A DNA stretch of 64,000 nt from contig CALVTM010000003.1 of the NCBI GenBank assembly GCA_944362615.1, positions 1 to 64,000 on the forward strand. Reading direction: 5' to 3'. The position numbers were made by a program, and so were the translations under genes. The notes under the pieces are model-generated. The model did not search any database. It was not told the origin of the DNA and worked only from the letters and a program-made list of their open reading frames with translations. This stretch comes from an uncultured Clostridia bacterium. GTDB lineage: Bacteria > Bacillota > Clostridia > Christensenellales > Pumilibacteraceae. Below are positions 24,542-31,948 of the stretch, piece by piece. Positions within the stretch are counted from its first letter, which is position 1. Each line of letters starts with the position of its first letter.

Positions 24542-24787
24542 ATGATGAAAATTACTGTTTGTATAGGAAGTTCCTGCCACCTCAAGGGCTCACGCGCCGT
24601 GGTGGAAGGTCTGCAGGCACTCATCGCCCGCAATAATCTCAAAGATAAAATCGAACTTGCCGGAACCTTCTGCCTCGGAAGATGCCAGACAGGCGTTAAC
24701 GTACTTGTGGATGACGAACGCTTTTCCGTCTCTCCCGAAACCGTAGAGGAGTTCTTCGAAAATACTGTTCTGCCCCGTCTGGGATGA
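24542..24787 (+). CDS. Thioredoxin-like [2Fe-2S] ferredoxin (HydC/NuoE-like)
   Basis: An 81-residue thioredoxin-fold ferredoxin. Four cysteines in the family pattern, VCIGSSCHLKG and FCLGRCQTG, bind one [2Fe-2S] cluster; this corresponds to the C-terminal half of NuoE/HydC. It would pass electrons to or from the hydrogenases downstream. GGAG (24533-24536) precedes the ATG at 24542. It corresponds by position to the first gene of hfs-type hydrogenase operons known from Thermoanaerobacterium (from memory). Confidence 0.88.
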   Translation: MMKITVCIGSSCHLKGSRAVVEGLQALIARNNLKDKIELAGTFCLGRCQTGVNVLVDDERFSVSPETVEEFFENTVLPRLG

Positions 24788-24799
24788 TCGGAGGCGTCT

Positions 24800-26479
24800 A
24801 TGCCTGAATTCCTTAAACTGAAAAAATCCGATTGCCGGAACTGTTACAAATGTATTCGTCATTGTCCCGTCAAGTCCATACGCTTTTCAGGCAATCAGGC
24901 ACACGTCGTCTATGACGAATGTATACTCTGCGGTCAGTGCTACGTCATATGTCCGCAGAACGCTAAAGAAACAGTAGACGAAACGGAAATAGTAGACGTA
25001 ATGCTCGCGGGAGAAGATCCCGTTTATGTGAGCCTCGCGCCCTCTTTCCTCGCCTACTTTGAAGGCGCAAGCATACAGACCATGACGGATGCGATCAAGC
25101 GTCTCGGGTTCGCCGCAGTTGAAGAAACGGCGGTGGGCGCAACGCTTGTAAAACGCGAATACGAAAAAGCGCTCAGCGCCGGACAAAGCGACGTTATGAT
25201 CACGTCCTGCTGTCATTCCGTCAACCTGCTTATAGGAAAATATTATCCGGATCTTATGAAATATCTCCTGCCCGTCGTTTCACCGATGCAGGCGCACTGT
25301 CTGGATATAAAGAAAAGAGTGCCAAATGCCAAAACCGTGTTTATCGGACCATGCCTGTCCAAAAAGGACGAGGCGTATAACGGCACGGTGGACGCGGTGC
25401 TCACATTCCGCGAGCTGGCTACAATGCTCAAGCGCGCCGACATCACCGTGGAAAACGGTACGGATGCGGACGAGGATACACGCGCAAGGCTGTTCCCCGT
25501 CGTGGGCGGAGTGCTCAAGACCATGGACCTGCCGAAAGACAGCGATTACACCTTCCTTACCGTTGACGGAGTGGAAAACTGCAAAGCAGCGCTCAGCGAC
25601 ATAGCCGCCGGAAACGTACATAAGTGTTTCATTGAAATGAACGCCTGTGCGGGAGGGTGCATAGGCGGTCCGGTCATGGAAAAATACCGGAATTCTCCCG
25701 TACGGCACTATAAAGCCATACTCGAGTATGCAGGCAGAAACGATTTCAACGTACCCGCTTACGCTTCAGAGTTCCTGCATAAAGACCGCGGCTACATCGG
25801 TATCACCAAAGTTATGCCGACGGAGGACGAGATCAAAGCCATACTGCGCAGTACGGGCAAGGTCAAGCCGTCCGACGAGCTCAACTGCGGTACGTGCGGT
25901 TACGAGACCTGCCGCGAGAAAGCTATTGCGGTATTCCAGGGTAAAGCGGATATAAATATGTGTCTGCCCTTCCTGATGCAGAAAGCAGAAAGATTCACGG
26001 GCAATATACTTTCCAACACCCCGAACGGCATAATAGTCGTCAATGAGGATCTTGAAATACAGCAGATAAACAAAGCGGCAATGAGCATGTTCAATATCTC
26101 GTCCGCTTCGGATGTTATGGGCGAACAGATAGTCCGCCTGATGGATCCGCTCCCCTTCTTCGACGTTCTCGACGAGCATAAGCAGGTCCGCGGCAGACGC
26201 GACTACTACGCCGAATATAACAAGTATTTCGATCTTACGATCATTCACGACAGATCGTCACGCATTCTTATCACCATCATCAGAGACATTACGGATGAAG
26301 AGGAAGAACGCATAAAGAAGGAAAATATCAGCCGCGCAACGGTGGATATTGCGGATAAGGTCGTAGATAAGCAGATGCGCATCGTTCAGGAGATAGCTTC
26401 CCTGCTCGGCGAGACCGCTGCGGAAACCAAGATCGCGCTGACCAAGCTCAAGGAGTCCATTGCGCATGAGGACGAATAA
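24800..26479 (+). CDS. [FeFe]-hydrogenase-like protein with PAS domain (putative sensory hydrogenase)
   Basis: Order of domains in 559 residues: two [4Fe-4S] motifs (CRNCYKCIRHCP and CILCGQCYVICP, 12-52); hydrogenase H-domain with L1 TSCCHSV (about 135-141), L2 GPCLSKKDE (about 183) and L3 NACAGGCIGG (about 282-292); an extra CGTCGYETC cluster motif (about 363-371); a PAS domain (about 400-500); and a helical tail. L1 has His where catalytic enzymes have Pro. H-domain plus PAS next to a PP2C phosphatase matches putative sensory (group C) [FeFe]-hydrogenases, such as HfsB-type proteins. It may sense H2 or redox state and signal to the phosphatase it overlaps. Confidence 0.85.
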   Translation: MPEFLKLKKSDCRNCYKCIRHCPVKSIRFSGNQAHVVYDECILCGQCYVICPQNAKETVDETEIVDVMLAGEDPVYVSLAPSFLAYFEGASIQTMTDAIKRLGFAAVEETAVGATLVKREYEKALSAGQSDVMITSCCHSVNLLIGKYYPDLMKYLLPVVSPMQAHCLDIKKRVPNAKTVFIGPCLSKKDEAYNGTVDAVLTFRELATMLKRADITVENGTDADEDTRARLFPVVGGVLKTMDLPKDSDYTFLTVDGVENCKAALSDIAAGNVHKCFIEMNACAGGCIGGPVMEKYRNSPVRHYKAILEYAGRNDFNVPAYASEFLHKDRGYIGITKVMPTEDEIKAILRSTGKVKPSDELNCGTCGYETCREKAIAVFQGKADINMCLPFLMQKAERFTGNILSNTPNGIIVVNEDLEIQQINKAAMSMFNISSASDVMGEQIVRLMDPLPFFDVLDEHKQVRGRRDYYAEYNKYFDLTIIHDRSSRILITIIRDITDEEEERIKKENISRATVDIADKVVDKQMRIVQEIASLLGETAAETKIALTKLKESIAHEDE

Positions 26480-27647
26480 TCTTTGCGCCGATATCGGCTA
26501 CATGAGTATCAACCACGCCGGCGAAAGCCTGTGCGGAGATCATGTGGAGATGATCGAAACGGAGGATAAGCCATCCACCGTCATCGTGCTTGCGGACGGT
26601 CTGGGAAGCGGCGTAAAAGCCAGCATACTTTCCACGCTCACGAGCAAGATAATTTCCACGATGATAGCCGCCGGACTCAGACTGGAGGACTGCGTCGAGA
26701 CGATAGCCGCCACTCTGCCCGTCTGCTCGGTCCGCGGCGTCGCGTACTCGACGTTCACGATTATCCGCATAGTCAACAACAGACGCGCGGAGATAATACA
26801 GTACGATAACCCCAAAGTCATACTGCTGCGCGGCGGAGAAAATTACGAGTACCCCGTGACGCAACTGGATATAGGCGGAAAGCATATAACCCGTGCGGAT
26901 ATAGCGCTGCAGGAAGGCGATATCTTTATCGCCATGAGCGACGGCGTCGAACATGCGGGCGTGGGGATCAGGTATAACTTCGGGTGGAAGCGTTCGGATA
27001 TCATCGAATTCATGAAGACGTTCATTCCCGTCGGTTTTACGGCAAAGACCCTTACCAAAATACTTCTCGACGAATGCGACAGACTGTATGACGGACAACC
27101 GGGAGACGACGCCACGGTGTGCACGGTCAAGATAAGACCGCGCGTGCAGGTCAATATGATGTTCGGACCTCCGGCTGACCGATCGGATACGAACAAAATG
27201 CTTTCGCTGTTCTTTTCAAAGGAAGGAAAGCATATAGTATGCGGCGGTACAACGTCCACGATCGCAGCGGAATTTCTGAAAAAACCGCTCGTTCCCGATC
27301 TGGAATATCTCGATCCGGAAATACCCCCTACCGCTACAGTCGAAGGTATCGACCTCGTTACGGAGGGAGTCATTACCGTCAGCCGAGTGCTCGAATATGC
27401 CAAGAACTATACGGGAAGCAACAGTGATTACGAAAAGTGGAGCTGCGGACAGGACGGCGCGTCCAAGATCGCGCGGATGCTGTTTGAGGACGCTACCGAT
27501 ATTGACTTTTTCGTAGGAAGAGCCGTTAACCCCGCGCACCAGAACCCCAACCTGCCTATAAACTTTAATATCAAGATGAGACTTGTAGAGGAATTGAGCG
27601 AACAGCTCAAGGCAATGGGCAAAAAAGTTAAAGTCGGATATTTTTAA
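26466..27647 (+). CDS. SpoIIE-type PP2C protein phosphatase, hydrogenase-linked
   Basis: A 393-residue protein with a SpoIIE-type PP2C domain (about 1-225): VIVLADGLGSGVKA, GDIFIAMSDGVEHAG and GDDATVCTVKI supply the metal-binding Asp residues. The C-terminal half (about 230-393) is a conserved-looking extension I cannot name (VCGGTTSTIAAEFL, LDPEIPPTATVEGIDLVTEG). No membrane segment. The ATG at 26466 lies in the end of the PAS-hydrogenase gene (14-base overlap), with GGAG at 26452-26455; a TTG at 26460 is an alternative. The overlap and position suggest it is the output of the sensory hydrogenase. The target is unknown. Confidence 0.85.
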   Translation: MRTNNLCADIGYMSINHAGESLCGDHVEMIETEDKPSTVIVLADGLGSGVKASILSTLTSKIISTMIAAGLRLEDCVETIAATLPVCSVRGVAYSTFTIIRIVNNRRAEIIQYDNPKVILLRGGENYEYPVTQLDIGGKHITRADIALQEGDIFIAMSDGVEHAGVGIRYNFGWKRSDIIEFMKTFIPVGFTAKTLTKILLDECDRLYDGQPGDDATVCTVKIRPRVQVNMMFGPPADRSDTNKMLSLFFSKEGKHIVCGGTTSTIAAEFLKKPLVPDLEYLDPEIPPTATVEGIDLVTEGVITVSRVLEYAKNYTGSNSDYEKWSCGQDGASKIARMLFEDATDIDFFVGRAVNPAHQNPNLPINFNIKMRLVEELSEQLKAMGKKVKVGYF

Positions 27648-27695
27648 AAATCATTACAATGAATAAATATCAATCAAGAGGAATCAGGAGAGACC

Positions 27696-29132
27696 ATGAG
27701 AAAGTTTGATACCAAGATCCAATATCTTAAGTACAAAGTACTGCGCGCCGTTGCGCGCCACGCATGGAAGGGTGATCTGCTCGAAAAGCTGATCGATATT
27801 CCAAAAGAGATCGTTCCCGGCGGTACGCCCACTATGCGCTGCTGCGTATATAAAGAACGTGCTATCCTTTCGGAACGCGTCAAGATCGCCATGGGCGGTG
27901 ATACGTCAAACCCCAATGTCATAGAGGTCATCGATATAGCGTGCGACGAATGCCCCGCTTCGGGTTATTCCGTGACCGACGCTTGCCGCGGCTGTCTCGC
28001 CCACCGCTGTGAGGACGTCTGCCCCAAGGACGCCATCACGTTTGACGACCAGCATAAAGCCCATATCGATAAGCAGAAATGTATTAACTGCGGACGCTGC
28101 GCTCAGGCATGCCAGTATTCCGCTATCATCAACCGTAAGCGTCCGTGCGAAAACGCGTGCAAGATCAAGGCTATCAGCATGGCTGAAGGCGGCGAAGCCA
28201 AGATAGATAACTCCAAGTGCATCTCCTGCGGCGCATGCGTATATCAATGCCCGTTCGGCGCTATTGCAGATAAGTCGTACATTCTGAATGTTATCGATCT
28301 TATACGCAAGAGCGATAATAACGAAAAGTATAAGCTGTATGCGTTAGTCGCACCCAGTATAGCAAGTAATTTCACTTACGCAAAACTCGGTCAGGTCATC
28401 ACCGGTATCGAAAAACTCGGATTTTTCCACACAGTCGAGGCCGCTCTCGGCGCTGATATGGTCGCATGGGCGGAAAGCAAAGAGCTCGCCGAAAAGGGCT
28501 TTCTTACAAGCTCCTGCTGCCCCGCTTTCGTCGATTATATCCATAAGTCTTTCCCGAAGATGGTTCCGCATATCTCACACAACCTGTCGCCTGCCGCTAC
28601 GATCGCAAAGTATATGAAGGAAACCGATCCGAAATGCAAGATCGTATTCATCGGACCCTGCACCGCAAAGAAAATGGAATTCAAGCTCGAACACGTCCGC
28701 CCGTATATCGACAGCGTCATCACGTTTGAAGAACTTCAGGCACTGTTCGACAGCCGCGATATAGACGTGACCACTCTTGAGGAAAGCGTCCTCGACAATG
28801 CTTCGTACTACGGCAGAATATTTGCAAGAAGCGGCGGTCTTTCGGATGCGGTCAACCAGGCGCTCAAAGAACGCGGAATTGATTTTGAAGCAAAGCCCGT
28901 TGCGTGCGACGGTATCGAACAGTGCAAAGCCGCGCTGCTCAAAGCCCAAGTCGGCAAGCCGGACGGTAACTTTATCGAGGGTATGGCGTGCGTAGGCGGT
29001 TGCATAGGCGGCGCAGGCTGTCTCACCCACGAGGCAAAGAACAAAGCTGACGTCGACAAGTACGGTCGCCAGGCTATGGAAAAGAACATCGCCGACGCTA
29101 TCAGCGTTTACAACATAGGCAAAGACGACTAA
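27696..29132 (+). CDS. [FeFe]-hydrogenase, probably catalytic (group B-like)
   Basis: 478 residues. The N-terminal ferredoxin-like region has several cysteine clusters (CDECPASGYSVTDACRGC, CINCGRCAQACQ, CISCGACVYQCP). The H-domain has L1 TSSCCPAFV (about 271-279), L2 FIGPCTAKKMEF, and L3 EGMACVGGCIGG, all cysteine ligands of the H-cluster present. L1 ending PAF rather than PGW, and the length, fit the group B (ferredoxin-linked) type. GGAG lies before the ATG. Last gene of the hydrogenase cluster. The HydE, HydF and HydG maturases are not in this window. Confidence 0.9.
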   Translation: MRKFDTKIQYLKYKVLRAVARHAWKGDLLEKLIDIPKEIVPGGTPTMRCCVYKERAILSERVKIAMGGDTSNPNVIEVIDIACDECPASGYSVTDACRGCLAHRCEDVCPKDAITFDDQHKAHIDKQKCINCGRCAQACQYSAIINRKRPCENACKIKAISMAEGGEAKIDNSKCISCGACVYQCPFGAIADKSYILNVIDLIRKSDNNEKYKLYALVAPSIASNFTYAKLGQVITGIEKLGFFHTVEAALGADMVAWAESKELAEKGFLTSSCCPAFVDYIHKSFPKMVPHISHNLSPAATIAKYMKETDPKCKIVFIGPCTAKKMEFKLEHVRPYIDSVITFEELQALFDSRDIDVTTLEESVLDNASYYGRIFARSGGLSDAVNQALKERGIDFEAKPVACDGIEQCKAALLKAQVGKPDGNFIEGMACVGGCIGGAGCLTHEAKNKADVDKYGRQAMEKNIADAISVYNIGKDD

Positions 29133-29186
29133 GCGGAACTGTACTTCTGTTCTGAAATGACGCAAAATAAAAATATGATTCTTTTT

Positions 29187-29229
29187 GATATGCACCCCAA
29201 AAGTTGGACAGCTTTTGGAGGTGCATATC
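29187..29229. other. Long perfect-armed hairpin resembling IS ends / terminator
   Basis: Arms GATATGCACC (29187-29196) and GGTGCATATC (29220-29229) enclose a second stem (CAAAAG with CTTTTG). It sits 55 bases after the hydrogenase stop. The TGCACCCCAAAAGTTGGAC half looks like the terminal repeat of IS3-type elements in Clostridia (from memory), but no transposase is near. Either a terminator-like hairpin or the scar of a lost element. Confidence 0.4.
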
Positions 29230-29292
29230 ATTTCGGAGTCCTATTTTTTATGTCCGTCGCATCCACAATAAAAGCAGAATAACTTGCCCTTT

Positions 29293-29768
29293 TTCAGTAT
29301 TGCTATATAGCTGTATCTCTTCTGCCAAGCCTCCAGAACGGGCAGAAGGGTTGCAGATCGCGGACTTTTAAGTGTGAGGACAAGGGAGTTTACTAAGAGG
29401 TAAATGACCGCAGTCCGAGCACGCAAAAAGGGCGCGAGATGCGCCCACCGTTAATTTACAGTATTGTCATAAAGCTGTTATTACTTTGCCAAGCCTCCAG
29501 AACGGGCAGAAGGGTTGCAGATCGTGAACTTTTAAGTGTGAGGACAAGGGAGTTTACTAAGGGGTAAATGACCGCAGTCCGAACACGCAAAAAGGGCGCG
29601 AGATGCGCCCTCTTCAGTATTGCTATATAGCTGTATCTCTTCTGCCAAGCCTCCAGAACGGGCAGAAGGGTTGCAGATCGTGAACTTTTAAGTGTGAGGA
29701 CAAGGGAGTTTACTAAGAGGTAAATGACCGCAGTCCGAACACGCAAAAAGGGCGCGAGATGCGCCCTT
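29293..29768 (-). repeat. Three tandem units of a 154-bp repeat
   Basis: Units at about 29293-29446, 29457-29610 and 29613-29766, more than 90% identical over most of their length. On the minus strand each begins with a hairpin (GGGCGC-atctc-GCGCCC) and six T, a textbook terminator, followed by about 125 conserved bases. Short variable stretches of 2-12 bases separate units. The array starts directly 3' of tRNA-Pro. Open frames across it repeat the same peptide and are not credible genes. Degenerate copies lie at 118-345. Confidence 0.9.
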
Positions 29769-29778
29769 ATGCCCGTTC

Positions 29779-29855
29779 TGGTCGAGGCGACGTGACTCGA
29801 ACACGCGACCTCATGGTCCCGAACCATGCGCGCTACCGGACTGCGCTACGCCTCG
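29779..29855 (-). tRNA. tRNA-Pro (anticodon CGG), CCA encoded
   Basis: Cloverleaf on the minus strand: 7-bp acceptor CGAGGCG/CGCCTCG, D-arm, anticodon stem CATGG/CCATG around loop TTCGGGA (anticodon CGG), T-arm with TTCGAGT, discriminator A and genomic CCA (29781-29779). The first unit of the tandem repeat, with its terminator hairpin, follows within about 15 bases and probably ends the transcript. Confidence 0.95.
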
Positions 29856-29872
29856 ACATTCAAAGGGATTCA

Positions 29873-29926
29873 AATTTCCCATAAGGGATATTTGTTTCCC
29901 GAATAAGGGAAATTGCTGTTTCCCGA
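29873..29926 (-). repeat. TTTCCC/AAGGGA inverted repeats in the tRNA-Pro leader
   Basis: TTTCCC occurs at 29875, 29895 and 29919, with AAGGGA at 29883 and 29905, making alternating small palindromes between the promoter and the tRNA. No function known. Confidence 0.5.
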
Positions 29927-29941
29927 ACAGGTACGTTAGAT

Positions 29942-29970
29942 ATTTTACCCTATTTACAGCCGAATGTCAA
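29942..29970 (-). promoter_or_regulatory. tRNA-Pro promoter
   Basis: Minus strand: TTGACA (29970-29965), 17-base spacer, TAAAAT (29947-29942). The start site would be near 29935, leaving an 80-base 5' leader to be processed. Confidence 0.7.
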
Positions 29971-30037
29971 TTATTTGCGGCAAAGCGTTTGGTTTTTTAT
30001 TGCGAAATTTGAATTTTACAGTTTGCACGCTCAATTA

Positions 30038-30556
30038 TCAGACTGCCGCGCCTGTATGCGGTTCGGCTTTGCGCTGATCAATGCGCTTATGTATCAGATA
30101 AAGCAGTCCGCGCGCTATCGGCTGAGCTATCAGGAGTTCTGTCGCAAGCGCGTAGCCGAAATTGCGCGGCCAGTTCGCATAAAGAGCAATCAGCGGCTCG
30201 GCGGAGAACGTCCGTGTACCTATCCACTCTCCGAATATCGTCATAAAGAAAGATATCATCATAACGGAGCAAAGTATGCTGACCGTCGTCTGCGCAAGGA
30301 AACTCCCCTTGCCGCCCGTAACCGCCTTTGCCAATGCAGATGCGGGAACGTACGTCACAAGCACAACCGCGACTACAGTCAGCCATATAAACGGCAAAAC
30401 GACAAGCACGTCGGTATAATGCCATACGGTCAGGTCAAAACCCGTCGAACTGCCGCTTATGAGCGGCGCAAGTATATTAACCGATATCACGCTCACTATA
30501 AGAAGAAACAAAGCAAATTCACGTTTATTGCGCGGCATCTTCATCGAAAATTCCAT
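30038..30556 (-). CDS. Four-helix membrane protein (DUF2798-like)
   Basis: 172 residues with four predicted membrane helices (about 14-33, 47-71, 87-110, 132-156) and short charged ends. The start MPRNKREFALF and the segment WPRNFGYALATELLIAQPIARGLL resemble a duplicated DUF2798 unit, a family of unknown function. GAGGTAGG precedes the ATG at 30556; ATG codons at 30544 and 30538 are alternatives. A leader terminator stands between its promoter and the start, suggesting control by attenuation. Function not assigned. Confidence 0.7.
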   Translation of the reverse strand: MEFSMKMPRNKREFALFLLIVSVISVNILAPLISGSSTGFDLTVWHYTDVLVVLPFIWLTVVAVVLVTYVPASALAKAVTGGKGSFLAQTTVSILCSVMMISFFMTIFGEWIGTRTFSAEPLIALYANWPRNFGYALATELLIAQPIARGLLYLIHKRIDQRKAEPHTGAAV

Positions 30557-30587
30557 AATTTACCTACCTCGTTTTGTTTTTTGGGCA

Positions 30588-30620
30588 GAAAAAACCGGGC
30601 GCCGTTTTCCGGCAGCCCGC
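30588..30620 (-). terminator. Promoter-proximal terminator (possible attenuator)
   Basis: Minus strand: a GC-rich stem (GGGC and GCCG arms pairing with CGGC and GCCC, one bulge) and six T, between the promoter at 30639-30667 and the gene start at 30556. Confidence 0.65.
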
Positions 30621-30638
30621 GTCTTTCTTTTCGGATAT

Positions 30639-30667
30639 ATTATATCATTTTTTCACTCGAAGGTCAA
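30639..30667 (-). promoter_or_regulatory. Promoter of the DUF2798-like gene
   Basis: Minus strand: TTGACC (30667-30662), 17-base spacer, TATAAT (30644-30639). Confidence 0.7.
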
Positions 30668-30750
30668 TCCGGCGCACGCCTTTGCGAAGAATTTAATCAC
30701 AAATCACGCGCCGAATTCAAGTAAACGCGATCATATATATTCGCGTTTAG

Positions 30751-31860
30751 TCACACCGGTATGCCCTCGCTTTCAAGCAATGCGAATGCCGCCAAGATTG
30801 TATCGTCCATATCGTAATACTTATACATTCCCAGCCTGCCGCCGAAAAGCACTTTCTTTTCATCGCCCGCAAGCGCCTTGTACTTCATATAAAGCTCGTT
30901 GTTACGCTCGTTGTTTACCGGATAGTACGGCTCGTCGTCCTTCTTCCATACGGCGGGATATTCGCGCGTTATCACTGTCTTAGGCTGCGTGCCGAACTCA
31001 AAATGCTTATGCTCTATAATGCGCGTGTACGGCACTTCGTACTCCGTGTAATTGACTACCGCGTTGCCCTGGTAGTTATCCGTATCCAGAGTTTCCGACT
31101 CAAAACGCAGGCTGCGGTACTCGAGTTCGCCGTAACGGTAGCCGAAATACTCGTCTATCATACCGGTAAAAAGCACCTTGTCCGCCGTGTCGTCGAACTC
31201 CGCCTTATTCTTGAAATAATCCGTTTCAAGCCGCACTTCGATACCGCTGAGCATCTTTGCACACATAGCCGTATATCCGCCGACGGGTATTCCCTGAAAT
31301 CTGTCATTGAAATAATTGTTGTCGTAAATGAACCGGACAGGCAGTCTCTTTATTATGAAAGCAGGCAGTTCTGTCGCGCGTCTTCCCCACTGCTTTTCGG
31401 TATACCCTTTGACCAGCTTTTCGTAAATGTCTCTGCCCACAAGGGAAAGAGCCTGCTCCTCAAGGTTTTTCGGATCGGTGATACCCGCTTCCGCACGCTG
31501 TCTCTCTATTATCGCCTTTGCTTCCGCCGGAGTGGTTATCCCCCACATCTTAGAAAATGTATTCATATTGAACGGCATATTGTACAGTTCATTCTTATAC
31601 TTGGCTACCGGGCAGTTGATATAATTATTGAACTCGGCAAAACCGTTCACATAATCCCATACGCGCTTGTCCGACGTATGAAAAATATGCGCTCCGTACA
31701 TATGCACGTTTATCCCTTCGGTCTCTTTGGTATAAATGTTGCCGGCAATATGATCGCGCTTGTCGATCACAAGCACTTTCTTACCTGACTTCGCCGCTTC
31801 GTGAGCGAATACGCAGCCGAAAAGACCCGCGCCCACTATAAGATAATCATATTTTTTCAC
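30751..31860 (-). CDS. glf: UDP-galactopyranose mutase
   Basis: Flavoenzyme interconverting UDP-galactopyranose and UDP-galactofuranose, for cell-surface galactofuranose. 369 residues: FAD-binding YLIVGAGLFGCVFAHEA, VIDKRDHIAGN, MYGAHIFHTSDKRVWDYVN (substrate-site region), and the C-terminal LFGGRLGMYKYYDMD. The GTG start at 31860 has AAGGAGAAA just before it. Isolated from other glycan genes; it is monocistronic, with its promoter overlapping that of the divergent clc gene. A weak hairpin (about 30722-30750) follows the stop. Confidence 0.96.
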   Translation of the reverse strand: MKKYDYLIVGAGLFGCVFAHEAAKSGKKVLVIDKRDHIAGNIYTKETEGINVHMYGAHIFHTSDKRVWDYVNGFAEFNNYINCPVAKYKNELYNMPFNMNTFSKMWGITTPAEAKAIIERQRAEAGITDPKNLEEQALSLVGRDIYEKLVKGYTEKQWGRRATELPAFIIKRLPVRFIYDNNYFNDRFQGIPVGGYTAMCAKMLSGIEVRLETDYFKNKAEFDDTADKVLFTGMIDEYFGYRYGELEYRSLRFESETLDTDNYQGNAVVNYTEYEVPYTRIIEHKHFEFGTQPKTVITREYPAVWKKDDEPYYPVNNERNNELYMKYKALAGDEKKVLFGGRLGMYKYYDMDDTILAAFALLESEGIPV

Positions 31861-31895
31861 TTGATTTCTCCTTATCGTTGGTACCTGTTGCTATA

Positions 31896-31924
31896 ATTAT
31901 ATAGGATTTTCTTTACAAACGCAA
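31896..31924 (-). promoter_or_regulatory. glf promoter
   Basis: Minus strand: TTGCGT (31924-31919), 17-base spacer, TATAAT (31901-31896). It interleaves with the clc promoter on the other strand. Confidence 0.55.
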
Positions 31925-31940
31925 GTAAAAGTTATAAAAT
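31912..31940 (+). promoter_or_regulatory. clc promoter with leaderless start
   Basis: TTTACA (31912-31917), 17-base spacer, TAAAAT (31935-31940), then 8 bases to the ATG. No Shine-Dalgarno sequence lies between. Confidence 0.6.
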
Positions 31941-31948
31941 ATCCTTAT

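Noticed and set aside
29293..29768. CRISPR array
   Set aside because: Three units of about 154 bp with only 2-12 bases between them; repeats are far too long and there are no spacers or cas genes.
29456..29827. Repetitive 123-residue frame over the tandem repeat and tRNA
   Set aside because: Its peptide is the repeat unit translated twice and it runs into tRNA-Pro; no ribosome site.
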